Below are positions 9,116-17,169 of a stretch of 64,000 nucleotides of DNA, in pieces (positions within the stretch are counted from its first letter, which is position 1; every line of letters begins with the position of its first letter). The notes under the pieces were generated by a model that saw only the letters and a program-made list of their open reading frames with translations, was not told where the DNA came from and made no database searches. Source of the stretch: Oscillibacter valericigenes Sjm18-20 (GTDB lineage Bacteria; Bacillota; Clostridia; Oscillospirales; Oscillospiraceae); NCBI GenBank assembly GCA_000283575.1, contig AP012044.1:310001-374000 (forward strand), written 5' to 3'. A program made the translations under genes and the position numbers.

Positions 9116-9607
9116 TCAATCTTTGCTTATTTTTTTCAGGAGGCGTAGATGCTCGGAAAATCCCAGCAGAATCGAGCCGAAAAAAGACGCAACGAGCCAA
9201 TATGTCAACGCATGAGTCCAAAGAAAAGTATGATATACCTCACCACTTTGATTATAGCCCGATACTCTGGTGCCGGAGGCAATTCCACCGATAAAACCCA
9301 CACTATACATGATCATGGAGAGTACAAACAAAATTTTATCTACTGGCCATACAGGCCAATTTTTCGGTGGAGTTACGGGTGCAACTTGGCAGATAGATTC
9401 GTATTCTTCCTGCGTTACTTCAATTGGCTTTTTCTTGCAGTATCTTCCATCCTCCATATCAGGAAACTCTTCAGAAAAGCAATTGTCCGGTCCATATTCC
9501 ACATCATATAATCCCAACTCAATTAAATGCGCATACTGACAACTTTTTTCTCGATCAAGTTCCTCTTGTTGAATTTTTTCTATAAAATTTTGAACTTTAG
9601 AATTCAT
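9116..9607 (-). CDS. Hypothetical membrane protein
   Basis: A 163-residue protein with a soluble acidic N-terminal half (about residues 1-85) and two predicted membrane helices (FVLSMIMYSVGFIGGIASG and LTYWLVASFFGSILLGF), ending in a short basic tail. The start ATG at 9607 has AGGAG ideally placed. I do not recognise the family. It is the first of a series of single minus-strand genes, most with a TAAACA-type palindromic site near one end; here the right end of repeat A (CATACTGTGAC) lies downstream of the stop codon. Confidence 0.65.
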   Translation of the reverse strand: MNSKVQNFIEKIQQEELDREKSCQYAHLIELGLYDVEYGPDNCFSEEFPDMEDGRYCKKKPIEVTQEEYESICQVAPVTPPKNWPVWPVDKILFVLSMIMYSVGFIGGIASGTRVSGYNQSGEVYHTFLWTHALTYWLVASFFGSILLGFSEHLRLLKKISKD

Positions 9608-9670
9608 CTCTGTTTCTCCTACACGATCTATAGTATTTTCAGGTCTTATATTGAAACAAATAACCTTCTA

Positions 9671-9690
9671 TAAACATACTGCGAGACTTG
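9671..9690. repeat. Cassette-border site (TAAACA type)
   Basis: TAAACATACTGCGAGACTTG, a variant of the repeated intergenic site TAAACA-N4-CGAAGC. It lies between the zinc-ribbon gene (ends 9875) and the membrane-protein gene. The 180 bp up to 9875 show no other feature. Confidence 0.5.
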
Positions 9691-9874
9691 TATTTGTCTC
9701 CGGCCTACTAAGTATGCTCATTTGACACAGTTAAAGACAAATGTAACCGCTCCAATAGCAGTTAATCCAATTTCTCGGCATTGTAATTTATATCTACAAC
9801 TTCGAGATTAGTTTTATTAACCTGCATAGAGCAGTAGGCTTATCTTACTACCTGCTATTCGAATTACCACAATC

Positions 9875-10054
9875 TTAAACAGATTGTATATCAACATAGA
9901 TATCAACTTTACCACAGTTTGGGCATACTAATATTTTTGGTAAAAATGATTGTAATTCTATATTCCGTTGCTTTTCAATTTTAATTGCTCCGCTTAACCC
10001 TAATCTTAAAACATAGTTGTTTTCCATCTCTGTACCGCAATTTGGACACTTCAT
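9875..10054 (-). CDS. Small zinc-ribbon protein, 59 residues
   Basis: A short gene with ATG at 10052-10054 behind a textbook GGAGGGCTGTAATT spacing and a TAA stop at 9875. The protein starts MKCPNCGTEMENNYV and later reads LVCPNCGKVDIYVDIQSV. Two CPNCG knuckles about 38 residues apart form a rubredoxin-like zinc ribbon. It has no transmembrane segment. Such proteins usually act as adaptors or nucleic-acid-binding accessory factors, but nothing here fixes the role. It sits alone between two cassette-border sites (9671 and 10097), fitting the one-gene-per-unit pattern of this region. Confidence 0.75.
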   Translation of the reverse strand: MKCPNCGTEMENNYVLRLGLSGAIKIEKQRNIELQSFLPKILVCPNCGKVDIYVDIQSV

Positions 10055-10096
10055 AATTACAGCCCTCCAATTATATAAATAATCAGACCTTACTTT

Positions 10097-10125
10097 CTTC
10101 GCACAGTGTAAACATTACACGAAGC
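10097..10125. repeat. Cassette-border site, best-formed copy
   Basis: Reads CTTCGCACAGTGTAAAC then ATTACACGAAGC. It is an imperfect palindrome: CTTC pairs with GAAG and GTGTAA with TTACAC, with an unpaired GCACA. It lies 60 bp beyond the stop codon of the methyltransferase gene. Similar copies flank many genes in the window. Confidence 0.7.
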
Positions 10126-10185
10126 ACGCATTTGCATTTGATTGCTCTATCAAATAGAAATTCTTAATAGGGATGACGTTCTGAG

Positions 10186-10746
10186 CTATTTGTGATAGAT
10201 GCCGCTGAAAGTTCCCTTATCGCGTAAAGAATCAGTTTTTATAAACCCAGCTTCAGACATAAGCTCTTCAATTTCTTCAACAGGCATCCCGTCATTCGCA
10301 CGCTGAGGTTCCTTTATGCAAAGCCGTCCAGATGGTTTGATAATCCTATGGAATTCTTCAATGATGCCTGTCCTTTGGGCTTGTGGCACATCGTGAAGAG
10401 TATAGTGAATATAGATTATATCGAATGAATTATCAAAAAGATGGAGCTCAGTAATCAAATCCGTATAGAAAGTGATGTTTTTATAGTGATGTAGTCGCCT
10501 TTTGGCAACTGAAGTCCAGTAGATTGACGTATCAAGACAGGTGAGAGAACCATTCTTGTTCTGAATTAGTTTTGCCAGATGTTTTGAGCCTGCACCAGAA
10601 CCACTGCCGAAATCTAATATGTTTTCGTTTCCGCTGAGTCCTAATGTTTTGATATAGTTTGTATAAATAAATCCAAACAAATGATTGTTGCCCAAGCTAT
10701 CAATTACTTTATATAAAAATGATGGAGATTCCCATTCATCCGTCAT
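10186..10746 (-). CDS. Class I SAM-dependent methyltransferase
   Basis: About 186 residues, Methyltransf_11 type. Motif I (NILDFGSGSGAGSKHLAKL) binds S-adenosylmethionine. Next come an acidic LTCLDTS loop, a motif IV region (FDIIYIHYTLHDVPQ) and a post-motif PSGRLCIKEP. The protein is cytosolic and the substrate cannot be inferred. I prefer ATG 10746 with AGGTG upstream over the GTG at 10758. It is a stand-alone gene flanked by palindromic border sites at 10097 and 10839, like its neighbours. Length is slightly short but all core motifs are present. Confidence 0.85.
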   Translation of the reverse strand: MTDEWESPSFLYKVIDSLGNNHLFGFIYTNYIKTLGLSGNENILDFGSGSGAGSKHLAKLIQNKNGSLTCLDTSIYWTSVAKRRLHHYKNITFYTDLITELHLFDNSFDIIYIHYTLHDVPQAQRTGIIEEFHRIIKPSGRLCIKEPQRANDGMPVEEIEELMSEAGFIKTDSLRDKGTFSGIYHK

Positions 10747-10838
10747 TACCCACCACACCTTTTTAATAAAACTTCATGCACTCAACATAATAAGCCTATT
10801 TGAAAATTGGATTGCTATTAATAATTGGATCTTGCTTT

Positions 10839-10866
10839 CTTCGCACAATGTAAACACAATGTGAAG
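10839..10866. repeat. Cassette-border site
   Basis: CTTCGCACAATGTAAAC then ACAATGTGAAG; same imperfect palindrome as at 10097, placed 11 bp after the stop of the gene at 10878-11312. The upstream TTTGAAAATTGGATTGCTATTAA also resembles the segment at 26115-26138. Confidence 0.65.
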
Positions 10867-10877
10867 TTCAACTGAAA

Positions 10878-11312
10878 TTATCCATATCCCCACGTTCCAA
10901 TTTCCCATGTATTGCTGCCTTTATCACGGACAAGAATCCACTGCCAACTAGTATATGTCGAATTAGGATTCAGGCTTCCATCTCCACCAGAAGAATCAAC
11001 ATTAAAATTTGATAAAAGAACAATTGCCTCGTCCTTATGATACTGTGCTGCCCATTCATCTGATGAAGAGATACTTGTATCCTCGTCGTACCACAAATCC
11101 GTTAGCGTGCAGCCGCCAAAATCACTTTTAAAATATTTCTCAACAACATCCATCGCATCAGCAATATCCTGTTCGCTATATATATCTGACTGTGGAATCG
11201 TCCTATTTATATCTTTAATACCTTCTCCCTTTTTGAGCCGCAAGAAAAGCAGCACTACTCCAATCATAAATATCACGGCGATAATAACTATTGCTCTAGT
11301 TTTCTTCTGCAT
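10878..11312 (-). CDS. Membrane-anchored hypothetical protein
   Basis: 144 residues with an N-terminal membrane anchor (residues 6-25, AIVIIAVIFMIGVVLLFL) and an extracytoplasmic domain. That domain reads YSEQDIADAMDVVEKYFKSD, GCTLTDLWYD, then IVLLSNFNVDSSGGDGSLNP and a Trp-rich end (TSWQWILVR, WEIGTWGYG). Proteins with this pattern are frequent, uncharacterised lipoprotein or membrane-tethered domains in Clostridia. No catalytic residue is evident. A border site lies directly after the stop codon and another upstream, consistent with a single-gene cassette. Confidence 0.7.
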   Translation of the reverse strand: MQKKTRAIVIIAVIFMIGVVLLFLRLKKGEGIKDINRTIPQSDIYSEQDIADAMDVVEKYFKSDFGGCTLTDLWYDEDTSISSSDEWAAQYHKDEAIVLLSNFNVDSSGGDGSLNPNSTYTSWQWILVRDKGSNTWEIGTWGYG

Positions 11313-11349
11313 TTATTTGCACACCTTCCTCAGGCTTTTGTATAGTTTT

Positions 11350-11407
11350 CTTCGCGCAAACTGCGAAATTCAAACGCTCTGAGAGCTTGCCAAGTTTGCT
11401 TAAAATG
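11350..11407. repeat. Cassette-border site with conserved tail
   Basis: Compact core CTTCGCGCAAACTGCGAAATTC followed about 30 bp later by AAGTTTGCTTAAAAT. The same tail motif (GAGTTTGCTYATAAT) follows the sites at 15799 and 26018. It lies between the stop codon of the GNAT gene and the start of the previous gene. Confidence 0.6.
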
Positions 11408-11418
11408 CGCCATTCAAC

Positions 11419-11910
11419 TTATATAAGGTGATAATAAGGGCAGATGTCCTCATAATGACCGCCTTTCATACGGAATCCACCCGGAATAGTCCCTAGTTGC
11501 TTGAAGCCAAGCCTGTCATATAAATGTCTTGCATGCGTATTTGTTGCAACCACAGCATTAAATTGCATAATTCTGAATCCATGCTGCTTGGCTTTAATAA
11601 GGCAATCCGTTACTACCTTCTCGCCAATATGTAGTCCCCTGCTTTCGGTACTGACTGCATAACTGGCATTACATATATGACCGCATCTTCCCTCATTATT
11701 GGGGTGAAGTATATATAGACCATATATCTTTTTGCTTTCACGATCTTCCGCTACGGCACAATACGTCTGTAAACTAAAAAAGGCATTGCCGGTTTCTAAA
11801 GTCAGCAACTCTTCTTGAGGAAATGCGATTCCCTCCTCAACGACTTCATTCCAGACGTCAATCATTGAGGTGACGTCAGCAGCATTATACGCTCGTATTT
11901 CAATATTCAA
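11419..11910 (-). CDS. GNAT-family N-acetyltransferase
   Basis: About 164 residues transferring an acetyl group from acetyl-CoA to an unknown amine. The fold is clear: IEIRAYNAADVTSMIDVWNE opens beta1-alpha1. The acetyl-CoA loop is in the SYAVSTESRGLHIGEKVVTD region (R-G-x-H-I-G replacing the usual Q/RxxGxG). The C-terminal HARHLYDRLGFKQLGTIPGG is the diagnostic beta5-alpha4 motif. The TTG at 11910 is preferred because AAGGAG lies 8 bp upstream; an ATG at 11931 lacks a site. Single gene between border repeats. Confidence 0.85.
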   Translation of the reverse strand: MNIEIRAYNAADVTSMIDVWNEVVEEGIAFPQEELLTLETGNAFFSLQTYCAVAEDRESKKIYGLYILHPNNEGRCGHICNASYAVSTESRGLHIGEKVVTDCLIKAKQHGFRIMQFNAVVATNTHARHLYDRLGFKQLGTIPGGFRMKGGHYEDICPYYHLI

Positions 11911-11983
11911 TTTAAAATTCTCCTTTTCCATTAAAATTGTAATGACTAATTAAACTTTGCACTTTAGGTAAGTCATAAACATA

Positions 11984-12326
11984 GCACTAAACCGCCTTCG
12001 GCGGTGGTATTGACAGGAATTTCGACTGATGATAAAATAGCGACACAAGATAAACAACGTTGCCTCTAAAGAAAAAGGGCTGGAACGATACCAGTGGAGG
12101 TTTATTTGTTGCACCAAAAAGTATAATTTCTCTATTTTGTATCCGCCGCAATCCTTGATTTGCAAGGCTTTTGCGAATACTATACTTGTCGGAAATTAAG
12201 CAAGAGAAATTATACTTTTCCCATAGATGGCGGTTTCGTGCTATGGAATTATCCAAACAAAGGCAGTTGAGATATTTCTTCTCGACTGCTTTTTTCGCGC
12301 CTTTGTTCGGATAATTTGCTATTCAT
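11984..12326. repeat. IS91-related miniature element, copy B
   Basis: 343 bp beginning GCACTAAACCGCCTTCGGCGG (the left-end hairpin also found, as GCACGAAACCGC, at the IS91-like elements) and ending with the AATTATCC/GGATAATT hairpin and GCTATTCAT. It encodes nothing convincing; an open frame inside (MDNSIARNRHL) recurs in copy C only because the repeat recurs. The left flank is TAAACATA, as at the IS91-like copies. About 90 percent identical by eye to copy C. Confidence 0.8.
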
Positions 12327-12400
12327 ACTGTGAAACTCAAAACACTTATATTATACGCGATTCTCCGCGACAAATAAGAATTTGACGGGATCTTTCGCAT

Positions 12401-13669
12401 TTATAAAACCCAAGACCCCGTGTTTACAATCCGCTGTATCATTTCGGCGGCATTTTGCAGCCCGTTTTCATTCCTGATGAGTTCGCCAAGGACCATTGCC
12501 TTTTCGCGCAGGTTCTGTTCTTCAAACTGCAAAAACATCTTTGCAAGGCTTTCGCCTGTCAGCGAGCTCTCACGGATTGGTGCCGGAGAGACGCCGCTCT
12601 TGTATATGCGCTGTGCCCAAAATGGCTGGTCCACAGAAAACGGCATGAGGAGCTGCGGAATACCGGCGGCCAACGCCGCCGCTGTGGTTCCGGCTCCCCC
12701 ATGATGTATTACCGCGCTTGACCGCGCAAAAAGCAGCGTGTGCGGCGCCTGCCTTTCAATAAAAATTCTCTCGTTTCCGGCGAAATCAATACCGCTGTTT
12801 CCGGTCAAAAGTACCGCCCTGTTTCCGGTCACTTCCAATGCTGTATCCAGTTTCCTAATGAATTCTTGCGGCTTTTTTAGCGGCATGCTACTGAAACTTA
12901 TCGCAATCGGTTTTTCTCCCTCGCCCAAAAAACTGTCCAGCCGGTTAGATAGCTTCTCTTTTGAATCAAGATAGAAAAAGCCAGAGAGATAAACGTGCCC
13001 ATTCCAGCTCGATACGTCATCAAACAGATATTTGCTGACGGGATACAGGATTGGTATTTCTCTGCCGTCAATAGCATATGTGAACTGGCCAACTTTTCTT
13101 TTGGGAAAACCAAGCGCGTGCGCTCTGAAATCGTTGATTGCTTTTATATATCCCGCCTCTGCCTTCTCATTGAACCGATAGGTCAGTTTGTTCATGAACT
13201 TACCGTAATTATTCTTCGGAGAAACTGCGACGCAGGGAAACTCTGCAATTGGATAGGTGATTGGGATTGGCGGCATAGATACGCAGGGAATATCAAGCTT
13301 GAGCGCTATATCTGCGGCAACAAATGCCTTGGGATGATACACTATAACATCGCAGCCCTTTGCCGCCTCATAAAAGTCATCGAATGTCGCTCTGTATCCA
13401 GGCGTAATGACTTCTTTCGATATTTTGAGCGCGAGTGCCATGTTCTTTATCGGTGCTTCCAACACAGCTTTACCTTCCGATGTTGCGGCAACTGCCATCA
13501 GATCAAGGTTTGCTTTTGCGAACAATATGCCTTCGCCTTGAATAAAGTCCCGAAAGCTTTCACTTGTACAAATAACAGCCTCATTACCAAGCAAAGTCAT
13601 TTTTTTGGCAAGCGCAAGGCATGGCTGCACATCGCCCCTGGTGCCAAGTGTCATAAAACAAATTTTCAT
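12401..13669 (-). CDS. UDP-glucuronosyl/UDP-glucosyltransferase-like glycosyltransferase (GT1)
   Basis: A 422-residue GT-B fold enzyme that would glycosylate a lipophilic acceptor such as a macrolide, sterol or lipid. The N-terminal Rossmann domain starts MKICFMTLGTRGDVQPCLAL, the hallmark of this family. The C-terminal nucleotide-sugar site contains FARSSAVIHHGGAGTTAAAL, then GIPQLLMPFSVDQPFWAQRI, matching the plant-type PSPG-like box. Start ATG 13669 follows GGAGG. It sits alone in the array with repeat B beyond its 3' end. Antibiotic inactivation (macrolide-glucosylating type) is possible but not provable from sequence. Confidence 0.85.
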   Translation of the reverse strand: MKICFMTLGTRGDVQPCLALAKKMTLLGNEAVICTSESFRDFIQGEGILFAKANLDLMAVAATSEGKAVLEAPIKNMALALKISKEVITPGYRATFDDFYEAAKGCDVIVYHPKAFVAADIALKLDIPCVSMPPIPITYPIAEFPCVAVSPKNNYGKFMNKLTYRFNEKAEAGYIKAINDFRAHALGFPKRKVGQFTYAIDGREIPILYPVSKYLFDDVSSWNGHVYLSGFFYLDSKEKLSNRLDSFLGEGEKPIAISFSSMPLKKPQEFIRKLDTALEVTGNRAVLLTGNSGIDFAGNERIFIERQAPHTLLFARSSAVIHHGGAGTTAAALAAGIPQLLMPFSVDQPFWAQRIYKSGVSPAPIRESSLTGESLAKMFLQFEEQNLREKAMVLGELIRNENGLQNAAEMIQRIVNTGSWVL

Positions 13670-13770
13670 ATAGATGCCTCCGCTACTTTTATGGGGCTGA
13701 TCATGATCTTTTAAATCAAATTCCGGTTTATCTCCTCATCAAGTTAAGTGTATTTTCTATATATCCATCA

Positions 13771-13787
13771 CAAACAAACTGCGAAGC
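13771..13787. repeat. Cassette-border site
   Basis: CAAACAAACTGCGAAGC. It is preceded by about 55 bp (ATCAAATTCCGGTTTATC onward, 13715-13770) that recur in front of the IS91-like element at 23595-23650. The stretch 13788-14015 contains a minus-strand open tail (KILNQRWCWPEGVSGFEASN) of unknown origin and no confident gene. Confidence 0.6.
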
Positions 13788-14015
13788 GCGGAAAACGCTC
13801 CGGGCTGGCCATCGTGCTCATAAGATTCAAAGAATTGTCAGCATTTGTAGTTCAGTTGCATCAAATTTTTGCCATTGGGCAGCAGCCGTTCTTCTTTCCT
13901 GTCGTTATCCACGTCGTACATGCCCGCTGTGCTGTAATTAGACGCTTCAAATCCAGAAACACCTTCGGGCCAGCACCAGCGCTGGTTCAAAATTTTCTCG
14001 TTTGATTTCGTATGT

Positions 14016-14750
14016 TCATTTGTCTTCCTGCCGTTCCAGATTGCCAGATTTAATTGCTGTTTTCCACGGCCTTTGTTTTCCGTGCCAGCCGCGCTGTTCC
14101 CAATAGGAATAATCAGGCTCAGATCTTTTAAAGTGCTTATGTGCAAACCGTATAGTATAAAACCAGAAACGTCCCTGCACGGATACGCCAGACCTGCCTG
14201 CGTTCCTGTGGATTTTCTCCGCTGTCACATCCGTTTCACGGTGGATTCTTCGCAGAATTTTCTCCGGGATCTGATCGGGACCCGCTGCCCGCACGCCGAA
14301 GCCCAACTGATAGATCTTTGGCACACCCCAGAACAGCAGGCTGTCGTACATGTCCCTATTCGTGCCCTTCGTGCCGCCGCCTGCTGCTGTGGCAACGCAG
14401 ACGCCCTGCTTGCGGAACATCTGCTCTTTCGGACGATGCACCATCCAACAGGTGCCGTAGTGGTCGAGAAAGGACATCATCTGTCCGGGGGCATGGAACA
14501 CATAGACAGGGCTCGCCAGAATGATGGGGTTCGCTTTGTCCATGGCTTCAGTAAGGGGGTTCAGTTTTTCATAGTGTGGACAGCGCGTCATGTCTGTCTT
14601 GAAGCAGCTCCAGCAGCCAAGGCAGGGCTCATCAAAATCGCGGAGCAGGAAGAATTCCGTGATCTCCCCGCCGACCTTTTCTGCCAACTCCCGTGCGATC
14701 ATGCGCGTGCTGCCCTTGTGGTTCTGCCCGTTTATAATGACGATGTTCAT
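14016..14750 (-). CDS. Flavodoxin-fold NAD(P)H-dependent reductase (iron-sulfur flavoprotein type)
   Basis: About 244 residues. The N-terminus MNIVIINGQNHKGSTRMIAR is the FMN-phosphate loop of the NADPH-dependent FMN reductase/flavodoxin family. PCLGCWSCFKTDMTRCPHYE is a CxxCxxC(x7)C cluster-like motif of iron-sulfur flavoproteins. ILASPVYVFHAPGQMMSFLD carries the flavin-contacting SPVY. It likely transfers electrons or reduces quinones or xenobiotics in the cytosol. Start ATG 14750 is favoured by GGGAG. The last 25 residues look aberrant compared with the family (usual end near GWLGKKRPW), so the 3' end may be frameshifted. Confidence 0.8.
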   Translation of the reverse strand: MNIVIINGQNHKGSTRMIARELAEKVGGEITEFFLLRDFDEPCLGCWSCFKTDMTRCPHYEKLNPLTEAMDKANPIILASPVYVFHAPGQMMSFLDHYGTCWMVHRPKEQMFRKQGVCVATAAGGGTKGTNRDMYDSLLFWGVPKIYQLGFGVRAAGPDQIPEKILRRIHRETDVTAEKIHRNAGRSGVSVQGRFWFYTIRFAHKHFKRSEPDYSYWEQRGWHGKQRPWKTAIKSGNLERQEDK

Positions 14751-14823
14751 TTTTGCATCTCCCACCTATTTGCGTCTATTTCTTTTGCATATTGTCAAAA
14801 CTCCTACCAAGGAGTGATAATAT

Positions 14824-15737
14824 ATGCAGTCAGAAAAATTCTGTGCCATTATTGAGCAATATCTCGCATACTTAATAACTGTCAAAGGTCGAAGTCCAAA
14901 TACCATATTGGAATACCGGTTAGATCTACTACAATTCCTTTGCTATGTCGCGGGGACATGCGCATTCCAATTTCAGCTTTGTAGACATTGACTTCATCCG
15001 TTCTATCTGCCTTGGTGATATGTATGCCTTTTTGGCTTATTGCCAGGAGACATTGAATGCAGCGCCTGGCACCAGATACCGAAAGATTGTTTCCATCCGG
15101 CAATTCTGGAAGTATAGTGCACTTAATTGACAACAACATAGCAGAAGAGTTGGAGACACCAAAGTTGCCCAAGCGAAATGTACGGACATTGACATTGGAG
15201 GAGTCTGTACGCCTGCTGATACAAGCAAAATCGTGCTCAGCTCGTGACGATTGTATTATCACTATTTTTCTCAACTGCGCCTTGCGTTTGTCCGAGTTAG
15301 CATCGTTGAATATTGATCAGGTTGACTCCGATGTTATCTCTATTATCGGCAAGGGCAATAAAGAGAGAAAAATTTATTTGACACCCGCCGTTAAACAATC
15401 ACTGGCAAAATGGCTTGCCATCCGTAGTACGCTGAAGGTCGATTGTAATGCACTGTTTATCTCTAGGAACAGAGGCAGGCTTACAACACGTTCCATACAA
15501 AACGTCGTTAAAAAGCATATCATTGCCGCTGGTATCAACCCAGAAAGCTTGTCCACGCATAAGCTTCGTCACACTGCAGCTACACGCATGTACAAGTATG
15601 GGCATGTAGATATTCGATCTCTTCAACAAATCCTTGGACATGAAAGCATTGCTACCACGGAAATTTATACACATGTGGATGACCGCCAGTTGCAAGCCGC
15701 TGTGAATACCAACCCCTTGGCCATGATGTTCAATTGA
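14824..15737 (+). pseudogene. XerC/D-like tyrosine recombinase, two frameshifts
   Basis: Starts MQSEKFCAIIEQYLAYLITV at ATG 14824 behind AAGGAG. It shifts frame near 14955 (continuing VDIDFIRSICLGDMYAFLAY) and again near 15115 (continuing DNNIAEELETPKLPKRNVRT). The third segment holds the catalytic domain: NCALRLSELASLNIDQV (Arg), a Lys-bearing GKGNKERKIYL beta-hairpin, HKLRHTAATRM (HxxR), LGHESIATTEIYTHV (His and the Tyr nucleophile). All catalytic residues are present but not in one frame. It is distinct from the IS91-associated recombinase at 23778. A border site begins 12 bp after its stop codon, so it might once have acted on these sites; that is speculation. Confidence 0.8.
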
Positions 15738-15748
15738 GCATCATGGCT

Positions 15749-15845
15749 TAAACATTACACGAAGCTTATTAGTCCTGCAGAATGTTTTATCAGTACCCTA
15801 ATGCGAAGCTCGTTTAGCCCTTTGGATTGCTGAGTTTGCTCATAA
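15749..15845. repeat. Double cassette-border site
   Basis: Two copies in tandem: TAAACATTACACGAAGC at 15749-15765 and a second half-site ATGCGAAGCTCG at 15801-15812 followed by the conserved tail GAGTTTGCTCATAAT at 15832-15846. Lies between the recombinase remnant and the gene at 15853. Confidence 0.7.
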
Positions 15846-15852
15846 TCTCTGT

Positions 15853-16311
15853 TTATTTTTTATAAGCCCTCATGCTCACAAAACTGGCAACCGCATAAAA
15901 CAGAGCGAGAACAAAAAAGCCGGTCAAAGAAGTCGTATTTACGCCGCAAGCGGTCAAAACTCCATAGCTGACAATGGCAAGTGCAGAAATCATAAATGTA
16001 ATCCATAAGATTCTTTTTTTCATTTTGTCATGTTTCTTGATTGCGGATTCATACGCTCTCCCATCTGTCAGAGAGACTCCGTTTAAATAAAGGTCTGGGA
16101 TTTCGTTTTCCCATACGGCAAAATTACAGCACGCCCCAAACACCGCAATGGCTTCATCAATTCCGCCTCGAGTTCGTTGAAATATTTTCCGATAAACTGT
16201 TTTTATATGCTCGTCATCTGCCCATAGATTATAGGTGTTTTCCTCAAGCTGACAGAGTATCGTGTGATTGGCACCGGCTATTTCCACCATCCAGCTATAT
16301 TCTTTTTTCAT
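15853..16311 (-). CDS. Hypothetical membrane protein
   Basis: 152 residues from ATG 16311, chosen because GGAGGAAAACAG precedes it. The N-terminal half is a soluble beta-rich domain (YSWMVEIAGANHTILCQLEE). Two adjacent transmembrane helices follow near residues 100-150 (ILWITFMISALAIVSYGVL and LTGFFVLALFYAVASFVSM) and a basic end. Not recognised. It lies 35 bp downstream of the gene at 16347-16607, which also encodes a membrane protein, so the two probably form one transcription unit and one cassette between the sites at 15749 and 16660. Confidence 0.65.
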   Translation of the reverse strand: MKKEYSWMVEIAGANHTILCQLEENTYNLWADDEHIKTVYRKIFQRTRGGIDEAIAVFGACCNFAVWENEIPDLYLNGVSLTDGRAYESAIKKHDKMKKRILWITFMISALAIVSYGVLTACGVNTTSLTGFFVLALFYAVASFVSMRAYKK

Positions 16312-16346
16312 CTGTTTTCCTCCGCAGTTCTGCCCCATGAAACCTT

Positions 16347-16607
16347 TTATTTTATCTTTTTATATCGCACACATTCAATAATTGCTTTTGTCAGCCATAT
16401 TGCTGTCCAGATATATCCACCTATTCGTAATGTGCCATAGTCTGCAAAAGCACCCCAAAGTCCAAAACCACCGAAGATAAAGGAAATGATAATGCTGAAT
16501 TTCGAGATTTTATTCCGTTTCAATGCGTCAAAAATGATTGCATAACCACAGCCTGCGTAACACAGAAAAGCAAATATTCCAACTGCAATTTCTACACCTT
16601 TACTCAT
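16347..16607 (-). CDS. Small hypothetical membrane protein
   Basis: 86 residues, start ATG 16607 behind GGAGATCCCG. Three hydrophobic segments cover most of the protein (IAVGIFAFLCYAGCGYAIIF, FSIIISFIFGGFGLWGAF, GGYIWTAIWLTKAIIECV), with a lysine-rich C-terminus. No family recognised. It is first in a two-gene unit with the membrane protein at 15853-16311, which suggests a joint membrane function. Confidence 0.65.
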   Translation of the reverse strand: MSKGVEIAVGIFAFLCYAGCGYAIIFDALKRNKISKFSIIISFIFGGFGLWGAFADYGTLRIGGYIWTAIWLTKAIIECVRYKKIK

Positions 16608-16659
16608 CGGGATCTCCTCATATTATATAGAATACGCGCAGCTTACTACATGACACTAG

Positions 16660-16678
16660 TAAACATTACACGAAGCTC
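16660..16678. repeat. Cassette-border site
   Basis: TAAACATTACACGAAGCTC, identical in core to the copies at 10107 and 15749. The following 150 bp up to the IS3 copy is AT-rich and shows no gene. Confidence 0.7.
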
Positions 16679-16905
16679 GTTCAGTCATTGCAGCTACTTA
16701 TTGTGCTCGCTTTGCAGCGCTATGTTCAATTTTGTGATATAATTTGACAATAAACATTATAGCAAAAAAGATAATAAATTCATTAAATAAAAATCCAAAA
16801 GAATTTATGGACATTGATTTTAGTGGATTGACCTGAACCCGAAAAACTTCGTCAATAGGAATGTTAGTCACGATATGCTACAATAGAAAAAATGGAGTGA
16901 TTGAC

Positions 16906-17169
16906 ATGAAGGTAAGGTTTACAGAAGAACAGATCATCAAGATTCTCAAGGAGCACGAGGGTGGCAAGAAGGCAGTGGATATTGTCCGTGAGTACAATAT
17001 CACAGAACAGACTTTTTACCGTTGGAAAAGCAAATATGGCGGCATGGACGTTAGTGAAGCCAAGCGTCTGAAACAGCTTGAAGAAGAAAACCGTCGGCTG
17101 AAAGAAATGGTCGCCGACTTGTCTTTGGATAATAAGATATTAAAGGACGTACTCTCAAAAAACGGCTAA
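16906..17169 (+). CDS. IS3-family OrfA (copy 2)
   Basis: 87-residue OrfA, the same protein as copy 1 except for the last residue. Start ATG 16906 behind GGAGTGATTGAC. Helix-turn-helix and coiled coil as in copy 1. The A6C slippery run precedes the stop, so an OrfAB fusion by -1 frameshift is expected. Confidence 0.9.
   Translation: MKVRFTEEQIIKILKEHEGGKKAVDIVREYNITEQTFYRWKSKYGGMDVSEAKRLKQLEEENRRLKEMVADLSLDNKILKDVLSKNG

Noticed and set aside
11987-12256. Open frame starting MDNSIARNRHL, repeated at 51489-51854
   Set aside because: Conserved only because the miniature repeat is conserved; it runs through hairpin ends, has no ribosome binding site, and the C-terminal parts differ.
13838-14146. 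Minus-strand open frame overlapping the 3' end of the flavodoxin-fold gene
   Set aside because: It overlaps a better gene in another frame and has no start signal; the tail (WCWPEGVSGF) could be a remnant but no family is recognised.
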